DNA of 23,650 bases from positions 1 to 23,650 of the IMG/VR virus record IMGVR_UViG_3300010883_000485. One strand, given 5' to 3'. The position numbers and the translations under genes are program-made. Origin of the DNA: a virus. Below the pieces are notes generated by a model. That model was given only the letters and a program-made list of their open reading frames with translations. It made no database searches and was not told the origin of the DNA. This document shows, in pieces, positions 6,487 to 13,578 of this stretch (its first letter is position 1; every line of letters begins with the position of its first letter).

Positions 6487-7307
6487 TGCAGCTCCCTTCC
6501 CGCGTACCGACCAAGCTAGGGCCGCGTGTCGATTTTCGCCCCGAAGAATTCCGCAAATTCCTATACAAAGCAGGGCTTGATCTGACCTGGGAGCAGGCGC
6601 AGGAATGCCCTTGCAGAAGGCGCAGCGACGAGATTACTTTAGATGGCAGTTTCGCGGTTCCGCAAGCTTCGCGCACGGCAGAGGCACGCTTAGATTGTTC
6701 AATGTGCAAAGGCAAGGGATACTTCTATCATTCGTCGCAACGTGTGAAAGCGGGCGTTACAAGCGCCACGGAGAATCCCGAGCGGTTCCGCGCATACGGC
6801 GAGTATGCCACAGGCATGGTATCTATCTCGTTGCTCCCAGAACACTTGCCCGCGTGGGGCGACCGCTTCACGATGATCAACTCCGTTTTATTGTATCGCG
6901 AGACTAGAGTGCGGGCCGCAGGGGCGATCACGACCTTGAAGCTACCCGTGGTGACCCGCTCTCTGGACTTAGTGCAAGGCGCAACCGACATAAACGTACT
7001 CCACGCGCACAAAGCAAATGTCGATGGGACAACCGACGTGGGCCTATCCTTGATCCCTGGTCAAGATTTTGAGGTTACAGCGGCAGGGGAAATAGATTGG
7101 GCGCTAGGGGATGCTTCGGGGAACGCTCCCGCCGAGGGGGTTAGATTTGCAATCTCGTACTACGCCCACCCCCGATTTGTGGTGATTGACCACCCCCATG
7201 CGTTTCGGGATACTTTCACCAAGCGCAAGAACCCTGACGAGGTCTTCGCCCCCCTGCCTATCATGTGCAATGCTAGGCTCGACTTTCTGGGCCAGGACAA
7301 CGAGTAA
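6486..7307 (+). CDS. Neck / head-tail joining candidate with a four-cysteine site
   Basis: Encodes 273 residues; ATG 6486 overlaps the previous stop as TAATG. The N-terminal third holds two cysteine pairs, C41-P-C43 and C71-S-M-C74 followed by 'KGKGYFY', which together look like a zinc-ribbon or rubredoxin-like knuckle. The remaining 190 residues are beta-rich ('GMVSISLLPEHLPAWGDRFT', 'NSVLLYRETRVRA'), end in 'MCNARLDFLGQDNE', and contain an 'HPRF' segment near residue 233. I recall proteins with a CPC...CxxCxGKG arrangement between connector and tail genes in several myoviruses, but cannot name the family. A role as a neck or head-completion protein is inferred from position. Confidence 0.65.
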   Translation: MQLPSRVPTKLGPRVDFRPEEFRKFLYKAGLDLTWEQAQECPCRRRSDEITLDGSFAVPQASRTAEARLDCSMCKGKGYFYHSSQRVKAGVTSATENPERFRAYGEYATGMVSISLLPEHLPAWGDRFTMINSVLLYRETRVRAAGAITTLKLPVVTRSLDLVQGATDINVLHAHKANVDGTTDVGLSLIPGQDFEVTAAGEIDWALGDASGNAPAEGVRFAISYYAHPRFVVIDHPHAFRDTFTKRKNPDEVFAPLPIMCNARLDFLGQDNE

Positions 7308-8080
7308 TGGCATATATTCGCATTGACGATATTGACGCGAGTACTTTTGGCCTTCACGGAAAGGGCCGTCGCCAACGCATGGGGCGCGTCGCGTCTATAA
7401 TCGTACACGAGTGGAAAAAGAAGGCGTCCGCCCTTGGGAAGACCCGCAACGCCTACGAGATGTCCATCCAGATCGCGCTAGTCACAGAAGATGAAGTAGT
7501 CGTGGAGTTGCCGGGGTCGAGTGCCCGAGGCGGTAATGCGACGCTTGCCCGAATCGTGGAATTTGGCATGGGACCAGGGGGCATTGGGACATACGGCCCC
7601 TACGACGTTCGGAAGCACTTGCTCACGTCGCAGCGGGAGGGCTCTTCGCGTATTCGCCCATCGAAAACGGGCGGTTCGCCCTATCGAATTGTAAACTTTG
7701 ATCAGAGTGCTTCCGCTCTCCAAGAGTCCGCGAGCGGCAAGGACGTGATGGATATTTTCAAAGCGGCGAACGAGCGTGGGGAACGTGTATTTTCCGCGGA
7801 CGTGGGGCGACAACGCACAGCGTGGGGCGCTACCATCCCCGCCCATATCGGGCAGCGGCTAAAGCCACACCACGCGGCAACGGGCGTCGCGGGGGGATAC
7901 TTGTTTGGGGCGGAAAAAGGGGCCAGTGGCAAGAGCGAAACCTCGCGATTCTCCACATTCCGCACGGCGTCATTGTCCAATACCAATCCGATGGCCTGGC
8001 AGTCAAAGGGAGTTAAGCCCCGCCGATTCGGCAGGGAGGTCCAGAAGGACGTCCGCGAGAAGATATTGGCGGTGCTCTAA
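7307..8080 (+). CDS. HK97 gp10-like head-tail / tail completion protein candidate
   Basis: Encodes 257 residues; TAATG overlaps join it to both neighbours. It has a helical N-terminus with basic residues, a central 'ARIVEFGMGPGGIGTYGPYD' region typical of the loop of gp10-type proteins, and a C-terminal 'WQSKGVKPRRFGREVQKD' segment resembling the 'W..pG.kpr.F' ending common in this group. Members are placed between connector and tail terminator genes and help complete the tail or join it to the head. It is longer than the usual 120-200 residues, with a Gly/Ser-rich insertion in the second half. Assignment is from pattern and order, not a clear signature. Confidence 0.65.
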   Translation: MAYIRIDDIDASTFGLHGKGRRQRMGRVASIIVHEWKKKASALGKTRNAYEMSIQIALVTEDEVVVELPGSSARGGNATLARIVEFGMGPGGIGTYGPYDVRKHLLTSQREGSSRIRPSKTGGSPYRIVNFDQSASALQESASGKDVMDIFKAANERGERVFSADVGRQRTAWGATIPAHIGQRLKPHHAATGVAGGYLFGAEKGASGKSETSRFSTFRTASLSNTNPMAWQSKGVKPRRFGREVQKDVREKILAVL

Positions 8081-8736
8081 TGGCGGGCATCTTCGATTTG
8101 CATTTATTGCATGGGCTCCAAGGGGGTTGGGTTGACTACAGAGACAGCTTCGCGCACTTTAGTGAGCTGTTTTTTGGCGTGAAAGAATCCCTGCTACAAA
8201 CGTGGTGGCAGCACCTTAACGACAATGAGCCTAAGTTTCGCGCCGCGTTTGCTCCAGGCGCGGAGAATTTTCCGCTCGTGGTCGTCCAGCTCGAAAGCGA
8301 GTCCGAAGCGGAGAAGCCCGCGCTAGGTCAATTTGCGTATCGTGACCCCGATACAAAACGGGCGGTACAGCAAATTATCATTCGCCAGACGGTGTCAGTG
8401 ACCATCATGTCTAACCACCCTGAGATCACACGCGCACTACATGTCGTGTGTCGGGCGCTAGTGTCACGATTGGGGCCTGTCTTCATGAAACAGTATCTCG
8501 ATGTGCATTATTCAAGTGCCGAAGATCTTGCGCCCGATGACCAACTCATGGCGGAAGATCTAGGCGTGTACGTGCGGCGGCAGCGGTACGAGGCAATCAG
8601 CGAAGTCTCTATTCCTGAGATCGTAGCGCCCGCCTCAAAGTTCTGGCAAACGCTGGCGAATGATATAAAAAACGAAAACAATGTAGATCCCACGGTCGGA
8701 GCAGGGCTCCCTGGCGGGGTCACTCTGGATGAATGA
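8080..8736 (+). CDS. Probable tail terminator / neck protein before the sheath gene
   Basis: Encodes 218 residues from ATG 8080 (TAATG overlap). It has a helical N-terminal region, then alternating strands and helices: 'FPLVVVQLESES', 'RQTVSVTIMSNHPEITRALH', 'VCRALVSRLG' and 'RRQRYEAISEVSIPEI'. This alpha/beta alternation and the place just before the sheath gene match tail terminator proteins, which cap the tube and sheath and bind the neck. The C-terminal 25 residues look disordered. No named family is recognised, so the function rests on layout and gene order. Confidence 0.6.
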   Translation: MAGIFDLHLLHGLQGGWVDYRDSFAHFSELFFGVKESLLQTWWQHLNDNEPKFRAAFAPGAENFPLVVVQLESESEAEKPALGQFAYRDPDTKRAVQQIIIRQTVSVTIMSNHPEITRALHVVCRALVSRLGPVFMKQYLDVHYSSAEDLAPDDQLMAEDLGVYVRRQRYEAISEVSIPEIVAPASKFWQTLANDIKNENNVDPTVGAGLPGGVTLDE

Positions 8737-8738
8737 CT

Positions 8739-8760
8739 CGAAAAGAGCTATGCTCTCTCG
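8739..8760 (+). other. Small hairpin between the terminator-like gene and the sheath gene
   Basis: Bases 8744-8748 (AGAGC) pair with 8752-8756 (GCTCT) around a TAT loop, and outer CGA 8739-8741 can pair with TCG 8758-8760 across an asymmetric internal loop. It lies in the 45-base gap just before the sheath SD (AGGAG 8771-8775). No U-run follows. It may be an mRNA processing or stability site before the highly expressed sheath and tube genes. Confidence 0.3.
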
Positions 8761-8781
8761 GAATCCCTTTAGGAGATAATT

Positions 8782-10761
8782 ATGCCTTCCAGCATGAATT
8801 TGAACGGTCTACGACTATATAGACCTGGCATCTACGCGGTTATTGACGCTTCCGCTTTGGGGGGCAGCGGTGTGTCGACCGGCAACGTGGCGGTTGTAGG
8901 GGATTTTCCCCTGTTCAAAACGATGATTCCCTACACTTTTTCCAACGCACGGGCATTGTCCGATTGGTCTCTCGGAGACGCGGGGACCCAACAGATCGCG
9001 AAGCTTGCGTTCTCTCCGTCAACCGATGATCGCGTGGCGGGCGGTGCTGCTACTCTCACGCTTGTTAACGCGGGCGTTAACACTGTGGCAAGTAAGACTT
9101 TCAGCGATGGCGCAGCCGACTCGCTGGTGCTCAAGTCGCGCTTATGGGGCAATGCAGGCAACCGCATATTTGCAGAAATCGCAGTCAATGCAGCCAATGC
9201 AAACGCCAAGGATATTATCCTCAAGTACAACGGGCAGACCGAGAAATTCACAGCCATCGAGTCCGGCGCGGTTTTCACGTTGACCTACGACGGAGGCTTG
9301 CTCGACGGAGCGAAGGCCACTTTCGACGCGAACGACAAGTACAAAATTGTCTGGGAGATCAACGAGGCTCTGGTCGCGAGCAAAACAGACGAAGTGTTCG
9401 CCGTCCCCAAACTCCCTCATGCTCGATGTGACTCTGCGGGTACCACGATTACGCTGTCCGTCTCGAACGCTGAGCAACAAGACGTGGTCGTCACGGTCAC
9501 GGGCAAGGGCGCAGCGGGTGCAGCTCTTACTGAAAACATTACGATACCAGCAGGCAACCTCACCGCCATTGGTGCCAGCTCTTTTGCAGAAATCACGGCT
9601 CTCGACTACACCACGGGGGCGGGCGGCAATGAAACGCTAACTGTGTCCGGCCATGCGTTTAACCTGGACCCCGCCAATTTTGCAAATATCAAGGAAGTCA
9701 CCGATTTAATCGGGGGCGCAGCGGGCTTCACGGTTGTCGAAAAGAACCCGCGCCTGGGAGGTATCCCCGCAGGAGAAATCGACGAGCTTCCTGAGCAGGG
9801 AATCGGCGGGGCAGTCAAGGAATGGCGTGCAGACCTGTATGAAATCGTGCGAGCGGTCAATACGTCGGCGTTCGTAAGTGCCGAACGGACAGCAAGCGCC
9901 ACGAAGCCCCCCGTTGCGGGCAGCGGGTTTCTTCTGGGAGGCACTCAAGCCGCGGCGATCCTGGGCGGACATACAACCGCCTTGGCCGCAGTCGTGGCGA
10001 GCGATATTCAGATTGTTGTGTCCATGTCTACCGACGTGGGTGTGCATCAGGCGGTTGTCGCGCACTGCAATGATGCCGCCTTGTATGGTTACGAGAGATG
10101 CGCCTGGGTGGGCACGCCTGCGAGTAAGACATTGACGGAAGTTTTCGATGGATATTCGTCCAAGCTCAATACCCGACACGTCGCGGTCTGCGGGCAGTCG
10201 ATCAAGGTAGCGGCCCCTGATGGGTCCACTCCCACGCTCGATCCCCCCTACACGGCGTTGACGATGGCCTGTATGCAGGCAGGAACCGCCGTGGCTACCC
10301 CTTTGACCAGGAAGCGGCCAGCGGTCCTTGACGTGATAGGTGAGTGGAACGGCGTACTCGACGCAAACGAGGCCATTCAAAAAGGCATTGCGTCTCTGAG
10401 CTACGACGCTCTGGGTTGGCGGATTGAGCGGTCGGTCACGTCGTACATGACGGATGATAACCCGATTTATTCGGAAGTATCCGCGAATGAGTCCGTGAAC
10501 ACGTCGGTTCGCACATTGCGTAATCGCCTGAACATCGAAATCGGGAACCCTATATTATCAAGCACGTCTTCCGCGCTTAAAGGATTTACGCAGTCTAGTC
10601 TCGAAGACCAGGTCCGCGACGGCGTGATCAAGGCCTGGCAAAATTTGATCATCGAAGATCTAGGGGATACGTTCAGTATCAGCTATGAGGTGGCCGCGGT
10701 CGAGCCGCTAAACTTCATTAAGATTATTGCAAATGTGGTACGCATAGCGGCCAGTGTATAG
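8782..10761 (+). CDS. Contractile tail sheath protein
   Basis: Encodes 659 residues from ATG 8782 with AGGAG at 8771-8775. The N-terminus ('RLYRPGIYAVIDAS', then 'NVAVVGDFP') and the C-terminus ('VRTLRNRLNIEIGNPI', 'ISYEVAAVEPLNFIKIIANV') carry the typical sheath pattern. The C-terminal domain forms the inter-subunit handshake mesh. An extra beta-rich part (about residues 75-300), with repeated strand-turn segments, is probably a surface domain inserted in the sheath core. Sheath subunits surround the tube and contract on infection, so this gene defines the phage as a myovirus. Its stop TAG overlaps the SD of the tail tube gene. Confidence 0.93.
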   Translation: MPSSMNLNGLRLYRPGIYAVIDASALGGSGVSTGNVAVVGDFPLFKTMIPYTFSNARALSDWSLGDAGTQQIAKLAFSPSTDDRVAGGAATLTLVNAGVNTVASKTFSDGAADSLVLKSRLWGNAGNRIFAEIAVNAANANAKDIILKYNGQTEKFTAIESGAVFTLTYDGGLLDGAKATFDANDKYKIVWEINEALVASKTDEVFAVPKLPHARCDSAGTTITLSVSNAEQQDVVVTVTGKGAAGAALTENITIPAGNLTAIGASSFAEITALDYTTGAGGNETLTVSGHAFNLDPANFANIKEVTDLIGGAAGFTVVEKNPRLGGIPAGEIDELPEQGIGGAVKEWRADLYEIVRAVNTSAFVSAERTASATKPPVAGSGFLLGGTQAAAILGGHTTALAAVVASDIQIVVSMSTDVGVHQAVVAHCNDAALYGYERCAWVGTPASKTLTEVFDGYSSKLNTRHVAVCGQSIKVAAPDGSTPTLDPPYTALTMACMQAGTAVATPLTRKRPAVLDVIGEWNGVLDANEAIQKGIASLSYDALGWRIERSVTSYMTDDNPIYSEVSANESVNTSVRTLRNRLNIEIGNPILSSTSSALKGFTQSSLEDQVRDGVIKAWQNLIIEDLGDTFSISYEVAAVEPLNFIKIIANVVRIAASV

Positions 10762-10771
10762 GAGTTGACTT

Positions 10772-11194
10772 ATGCCACGGGCATTCGCGGGAGCCAGGGC
10801 TAAGATCCTGGCCAATGGTAAGGAAATCGGTTGGGCGCAAGGCGTTAATGGGCAAGAGAATATCGCGCTCCAGCGTGTCGATGTCCTTGGGGACATTGAT
10901 ACCCAAGAGATCGAAGCTATTGGCCGCACAGTGTCCTTCTCGTGCGATTTCGTTCGTATCTTGGACCAGTCACTAGCCGAGATGGGGATCTGGCCCCGTG
11001 GCGGGACCGAGATTGTGATCAACTTCCCTGAGTTGACATTTCAAATCTACGATCATGTCGATGAAAAGGTCAGATGGCAAATCGACGGCGCGAAATGCGA
11101 AAGCCGCAGTTGGCGCGTTGACCGCACGGGCGTAATGACCACGAACGCGACCTGGCAAGCGCGTAAGCTCTATGATGAAGCGGGGGTTGTGTAG
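10772..11194 (+). CDS. Tail tube protein
   Basis: Encodes 140 residues from ATG 10772, eight bases after the AGGAG that overlaps the sheath stop. The start 'GARAKILANGKEIGWAQGVNG', then 'RVDVLGDIDTQEIEAIGRTVSFSCDF' and a C-terminal 'ATWQARKLYDEAG' match the compact beta-barrel tube proteins of myoviruses, including their usual size. Subunits stack as hexameric rings inside the sheath, around the tape measure protein. Sheath followed directly by tube is the classical order. Confidence 0.88.
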   Translation: MPRAFAGARAKILANGKEIGWAQGVNGQENIALQRVDVLGDIDTQEIEAIGRTVSFSCDFVRILDQSLAEMGIWPRGGTEIVINFPELTFQIYDHVDEKVRWQIDGAKCESRSWRVDRTGVMTTNATWQARKLYDEAGVV

Positions 11195-11197
11195 TCT

Positions 11198-11689
11198 ATG
11201 GATCTTCGCAAGCTCGCAGAGGACGCCAAGAAGCCCATTGATACCGAGCCGAAGTTTATTCAGCGCGAACAGGTGTGGTCGATTAGGTACACGTCGCCTG
11301 AGGGTGTGAAGTACGAGGGCTCGGTCGCAAGTCGTGTCATGACAGGGGATGAGCGGTTCCAGTCTTCGCGAATTGCCGCAGATGTGGCGGGCCGTCCTTG
11401 GGCCACGTTGCCCCCTGGTGCGCAGCTCCATGCGGCATCTCTTGGCGTTATCTCAGTGCAATTACGCAATCCACCAGAATGGCTTTTGAGTCATGCCGCG
11501 GAAGACGAAGAATTGGCCGCGCAATTATACGCATCGTGTAGGGAGCACGATGCACGTTGGTTTTCAGGAAACCGCGGAGCGGGTGAAGGAGATTCGAGCC
11601 ACTCCAGGGTATCCATTGATCCAGTCGGTATTGCCACCGCTTCCGACATCCACGATACATCCGCTGTGGCCGAATTTGGGGCCAGGTGA
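11198..11689 (+). CDS. Tail assembly chaperone, first frame
   Basis: Encodes 163 residues from ATG 11198, four bases after the tube stop; no strong SD. The core has a small beta-rich start ('QREQVWSIRYTSPEG', 'KYEGSVASRVMTG') and the 'NPPEWLL' and 'DEELAAQLY...CREHDARWF' segments often seen in tape-measure chaperones of phages and phage-like particles. Its last 45 residues are glycine- and serine-rich and overlap the next gene in another frame for 140 bases. Its position between tube and tape measure is the typical site of the lambda G/GT-type chaperone pair, which binds the tape measure protein during tail assembly. Confidence 0.72.
   Translation: MDLRKLAEDAKKPIDTEPKFIQREQVWSIRYTSPEGVKYEGSVASRVMTGDERFQSSRIAADVAGRPWATLPPGAQLHAASLGVISVQLRNPPEWLLSHAAEDEELAAQLYASCREHDARWFSGNRGAGEGDSSHSRVSIDPVGIATASDIHDTSAVAEFGAR
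11541..11545 (+). promoter_or_regulatory. Possible internal SD for the second chaperone frame
   Basis: GGGAG lies four bases before ATG 11550, inside the first chaperone frame. It would allow independent initiation of the second frame rather than, or in addition to, ribosomal frameshifting. Confidence 0.45.
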
Positions 11690-11852
11690 CTTCTTAGAAG
11701 CGATCCTTTTGAGGCTAGACGAAGACGTTTGGCGAGAGAATTTTGGGGTCACTCTGGATGCAGCGGGGATCCCCGTCACGGGCGATCCCCTAATCGACAA
11801 GTGGGAGAGAGAGGCCCGTGAGGGAAGAACACACAACCCGAATCCAGATTAA
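11550..11852 (+). CDS. Tail assembly chaperone, second frame (overlapping)
   Basis: Encodes about 100 residues from ATG 11550; the frame is open further upstream to an SD-less ATG at 11493. It is in the +1 (equivalently -2) frame relative to the first chaperone and overlaps it for 140 bases. The protein reads as a credible folded product, with helices 'VGFQETAERVKEIRATPG' and 'PGDFLEAILLRLDEDVW' and a C-terminal 'DPLIDKWEREAREG', ending inside the tape measure start. In Mu, the two-frame chaperone product is made by a -2 shift and in lambda by a -1 shift. Here I see either a shift or the internal GGGAG/ATG start. The first frame ends AGG TGA C, a weak stop context, but I cannot identify a sure slippery site. 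Confidence 0.62.
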   Translation: MHVGFQETAERVKEIRATPGYPLIQSVLPPLPTSTIHPLWPNLGPGDFLEAILLRLDEDVWRENFGVTLDAAGIPVTGDPLIDKWEREAREGRTHNPNPD

Positions 11853-13578
11853 GATCGACGACGTGGAAGCACAGGCGTCCATCGAAAGATTAGTCACCGA
11901 GCTAAAGCGGGCTCAGGACATCGCTCAAAATCTGTTAGTAGGCGGCGCGGGTGGTGCGGGCGCAATCACGGGGGCTGCTCAGGTAGCGGGTGCAAGCGGC
12001 GCGGTAAACGGCGGGGGAACATCCACAACGGCGAGTGGGGGCGGAGCGCGTGATGCCCAAGGGCGCTTTACCAGCGGTGACGGCGGTGACGGGGGAGGCG
12101 GGGGCACATACACAACGGCGGGCGGGGAACCCGCGGGGCTCACACGAGCGCAGCGACACTCTCGTGCAATAGCAGGCGTGGGCCGCGTGGGCATGGCGGG
12201 CATGACGGGGGGCGCGGGCGCGGGCGCTGCAATGCTCCAGACAGGGCTGAACGTAGCGCAGTCTACTTTTAAGAGTTTGTCCAATCAACCAATCGTTGGT
12301 GTCGCGGCGGCGGGTGCTGGGATGATGGCATCCGGCGCGGGCGCTCTCATGGGACAAGTCGGCGGCTACGGGCAAGGCCAGATGCAGCGAAACCAAATCA
12401 TGAACATGATGGGTTTCGATCCTGGTATCGCGGGGGCGTTTCGGACAGCGGGCACGCCTTACGACGCCGCCCAGTACGGCCACGGGGCACGCGGTGGCCC
12501 CGGTGGCGCGGGGGCGTGGGGAGGCAAGCGTGCCTATCCAGGGCTAGGGTTTTTGGGCGCGGACCCTACACAATTGGGGTACTCGCCACAAGCCGCGTTA
12601 GGCATATTGGGCGGGGCAGCGCAAAGCTTTGGGCACAAAAGCTACGCCACCATAAACGCAGGGCGCGGCTACACTAACCCGTTCGTGATGTCGAACAGGG
12701 GCGCTTCCCCCGCAGCATTCACATCTCTTGCAGGCAGGGCAAAGGTCGACCGCGACATCGAATCTGTGTGGGGCGGGAAATTCAGAGCGTTGGGCAAGGG
12801 CAAGGGCGAGTCCCTTGGGGTGGAACAGCTACTAGCCCACGGCGAGCTGAATCTAGGCCTTACGGGTAGCGGCATTAACAAATACATGGGGCGAATAGGG
12901 GGTATGGCAGGCATTCCGGGGGGGCAAGGCGGCGCGATGGACATCGAGGGGCTCACTCGTGTAATGACTTCTGGCGCGGGGAAAAAAGCGGGAATGCAGA
13001 CGCTCTCGTTCGCGGAAAAAGCAATGAGTGGGGGCATGGGAGCCTATCAGAACACTCTGAGCAGTTTCGGCAATATGCCTGAGTTGCTTTCGATGTCGTA
13101 TGCCGCACGTACAGGTAAAGGGGGCATCGAAGGCTTCCTAAAGGCGCAAGAGAGGTTTGGGAGCAATTCGCGCCTTGCCGCCGAGGAAGTGGGTAATGTC
13201 TTTGGACGTGGGACAACCGGATCAAAGATAGCTTTCCGGCAAATGGGGGTTGGTAGCCGGAACATTGACGCTTTTTCAAAGCAAGACTTTAGCGTCAAGG
13301 GGACTTCTGGCGCTCCATTCCACCCTACTCAGTTAGATAAAGTGGCGCGAGCCCAGATCAAAAGAGATCAAGGGCGTTTGAAGGTGGCGAGGGCTACCGC
13401 CCAAACGGCAGTAGACACTCAGCGTGCAGCGATCACGACCGACAGTGACGCCGAAGCCAAAATAGTGCAATTGGTCAATAGTGTGGGCCAGCTTAACATT
13501 GCGATGATCAAGCTAGGGCGCGTCCTTACCCCGCTGACTAACAAACTCGCTCAGGTGATGGCGAAGTTGGGATTTTGA
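11818..13578 (+). CDS. Tail tape measure protein (short, glycine-rich)
   Basis: Encodes 586 residues from GTG 11818 (GGGAG and AGAGAGG just upstream), overlapping the second chaperone frame by 35 bases. No other in-frame ATG lies near the N-terminus. After a short helical start ('IQIKIDDVEAQASIERLVTE'), residues 40-130 are Gly/Ala/Ser/Thr-rich and probably disordered. Hydrophobic Gly/Ala-rich helices follow ('IVGVAAAGAGMMASGAGALM', about residues 155-185), with a second glycine-rich middle and a helical C-terminus (about 505-586). The place after the chaperones identifies it as the tape measure, which sets tail length and may later be ejected. By the usual rule of about 0.15 nm per residue it predicts a tail of about 90 nm. 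The composition is unusual for a tape measure; see findings. Confidence 0.78.
   Translation: MREEHTTRIQIKIDDVEAQASIERLVTELKRAQDIAQNLLVGGAGGAGAITGAAQVAGASGAVNGGGTSTTASGGGARDAQGRFTSGDGGDGGGGGTYTTAGGEPAGLTRAQRHSRAIAGVGRVGMAGMTGGAGAGAAMLQTGLNVAQSTFKSLSNQPIVGVAAAGAGMMASGAGALMGQVGGYGQGQMQRNQIMNMMGFDPGIAGAFRTAGTPYDAAQYGHGARGGPGGAGAWGGKRAYPGLGFLGADPTQLGYSPQAALGILGGAAQSFGHKSYATINAGRGYTNPFVMSNRGASPAAFTSLAGRAKVDRDIESVWGGKFRALGKGKGESLGVEQLLAHGELNLGLTGSGINKYMGRIGGMAGIPGGQGGAMDIEGLTRVMTSGAGKKAGMQTLSFAEKAMSGGMGAYQNTLSSFGNMPELLSMSYAARTGKGGIEGFLKAQERFGSNSRLAAEEVGNVFGRGTTGSKIAFRQMGVGSRNIDAFSKQDFSVKGTSGAPFHPTQLDKVARAQIKRDQGRLKVARATAQTAVDTQRAAITTDSDAEAKIVQLVNSVGQLNIAMIKLGRVLTPLTNKLAQVMAKLGF

Noticed and set aside
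9706-10380. Long antisense reading frame (224 codons) opposite the sheath gene
   Set aside because: Shadow of the sheath codons; no start signal and no conserved motif.
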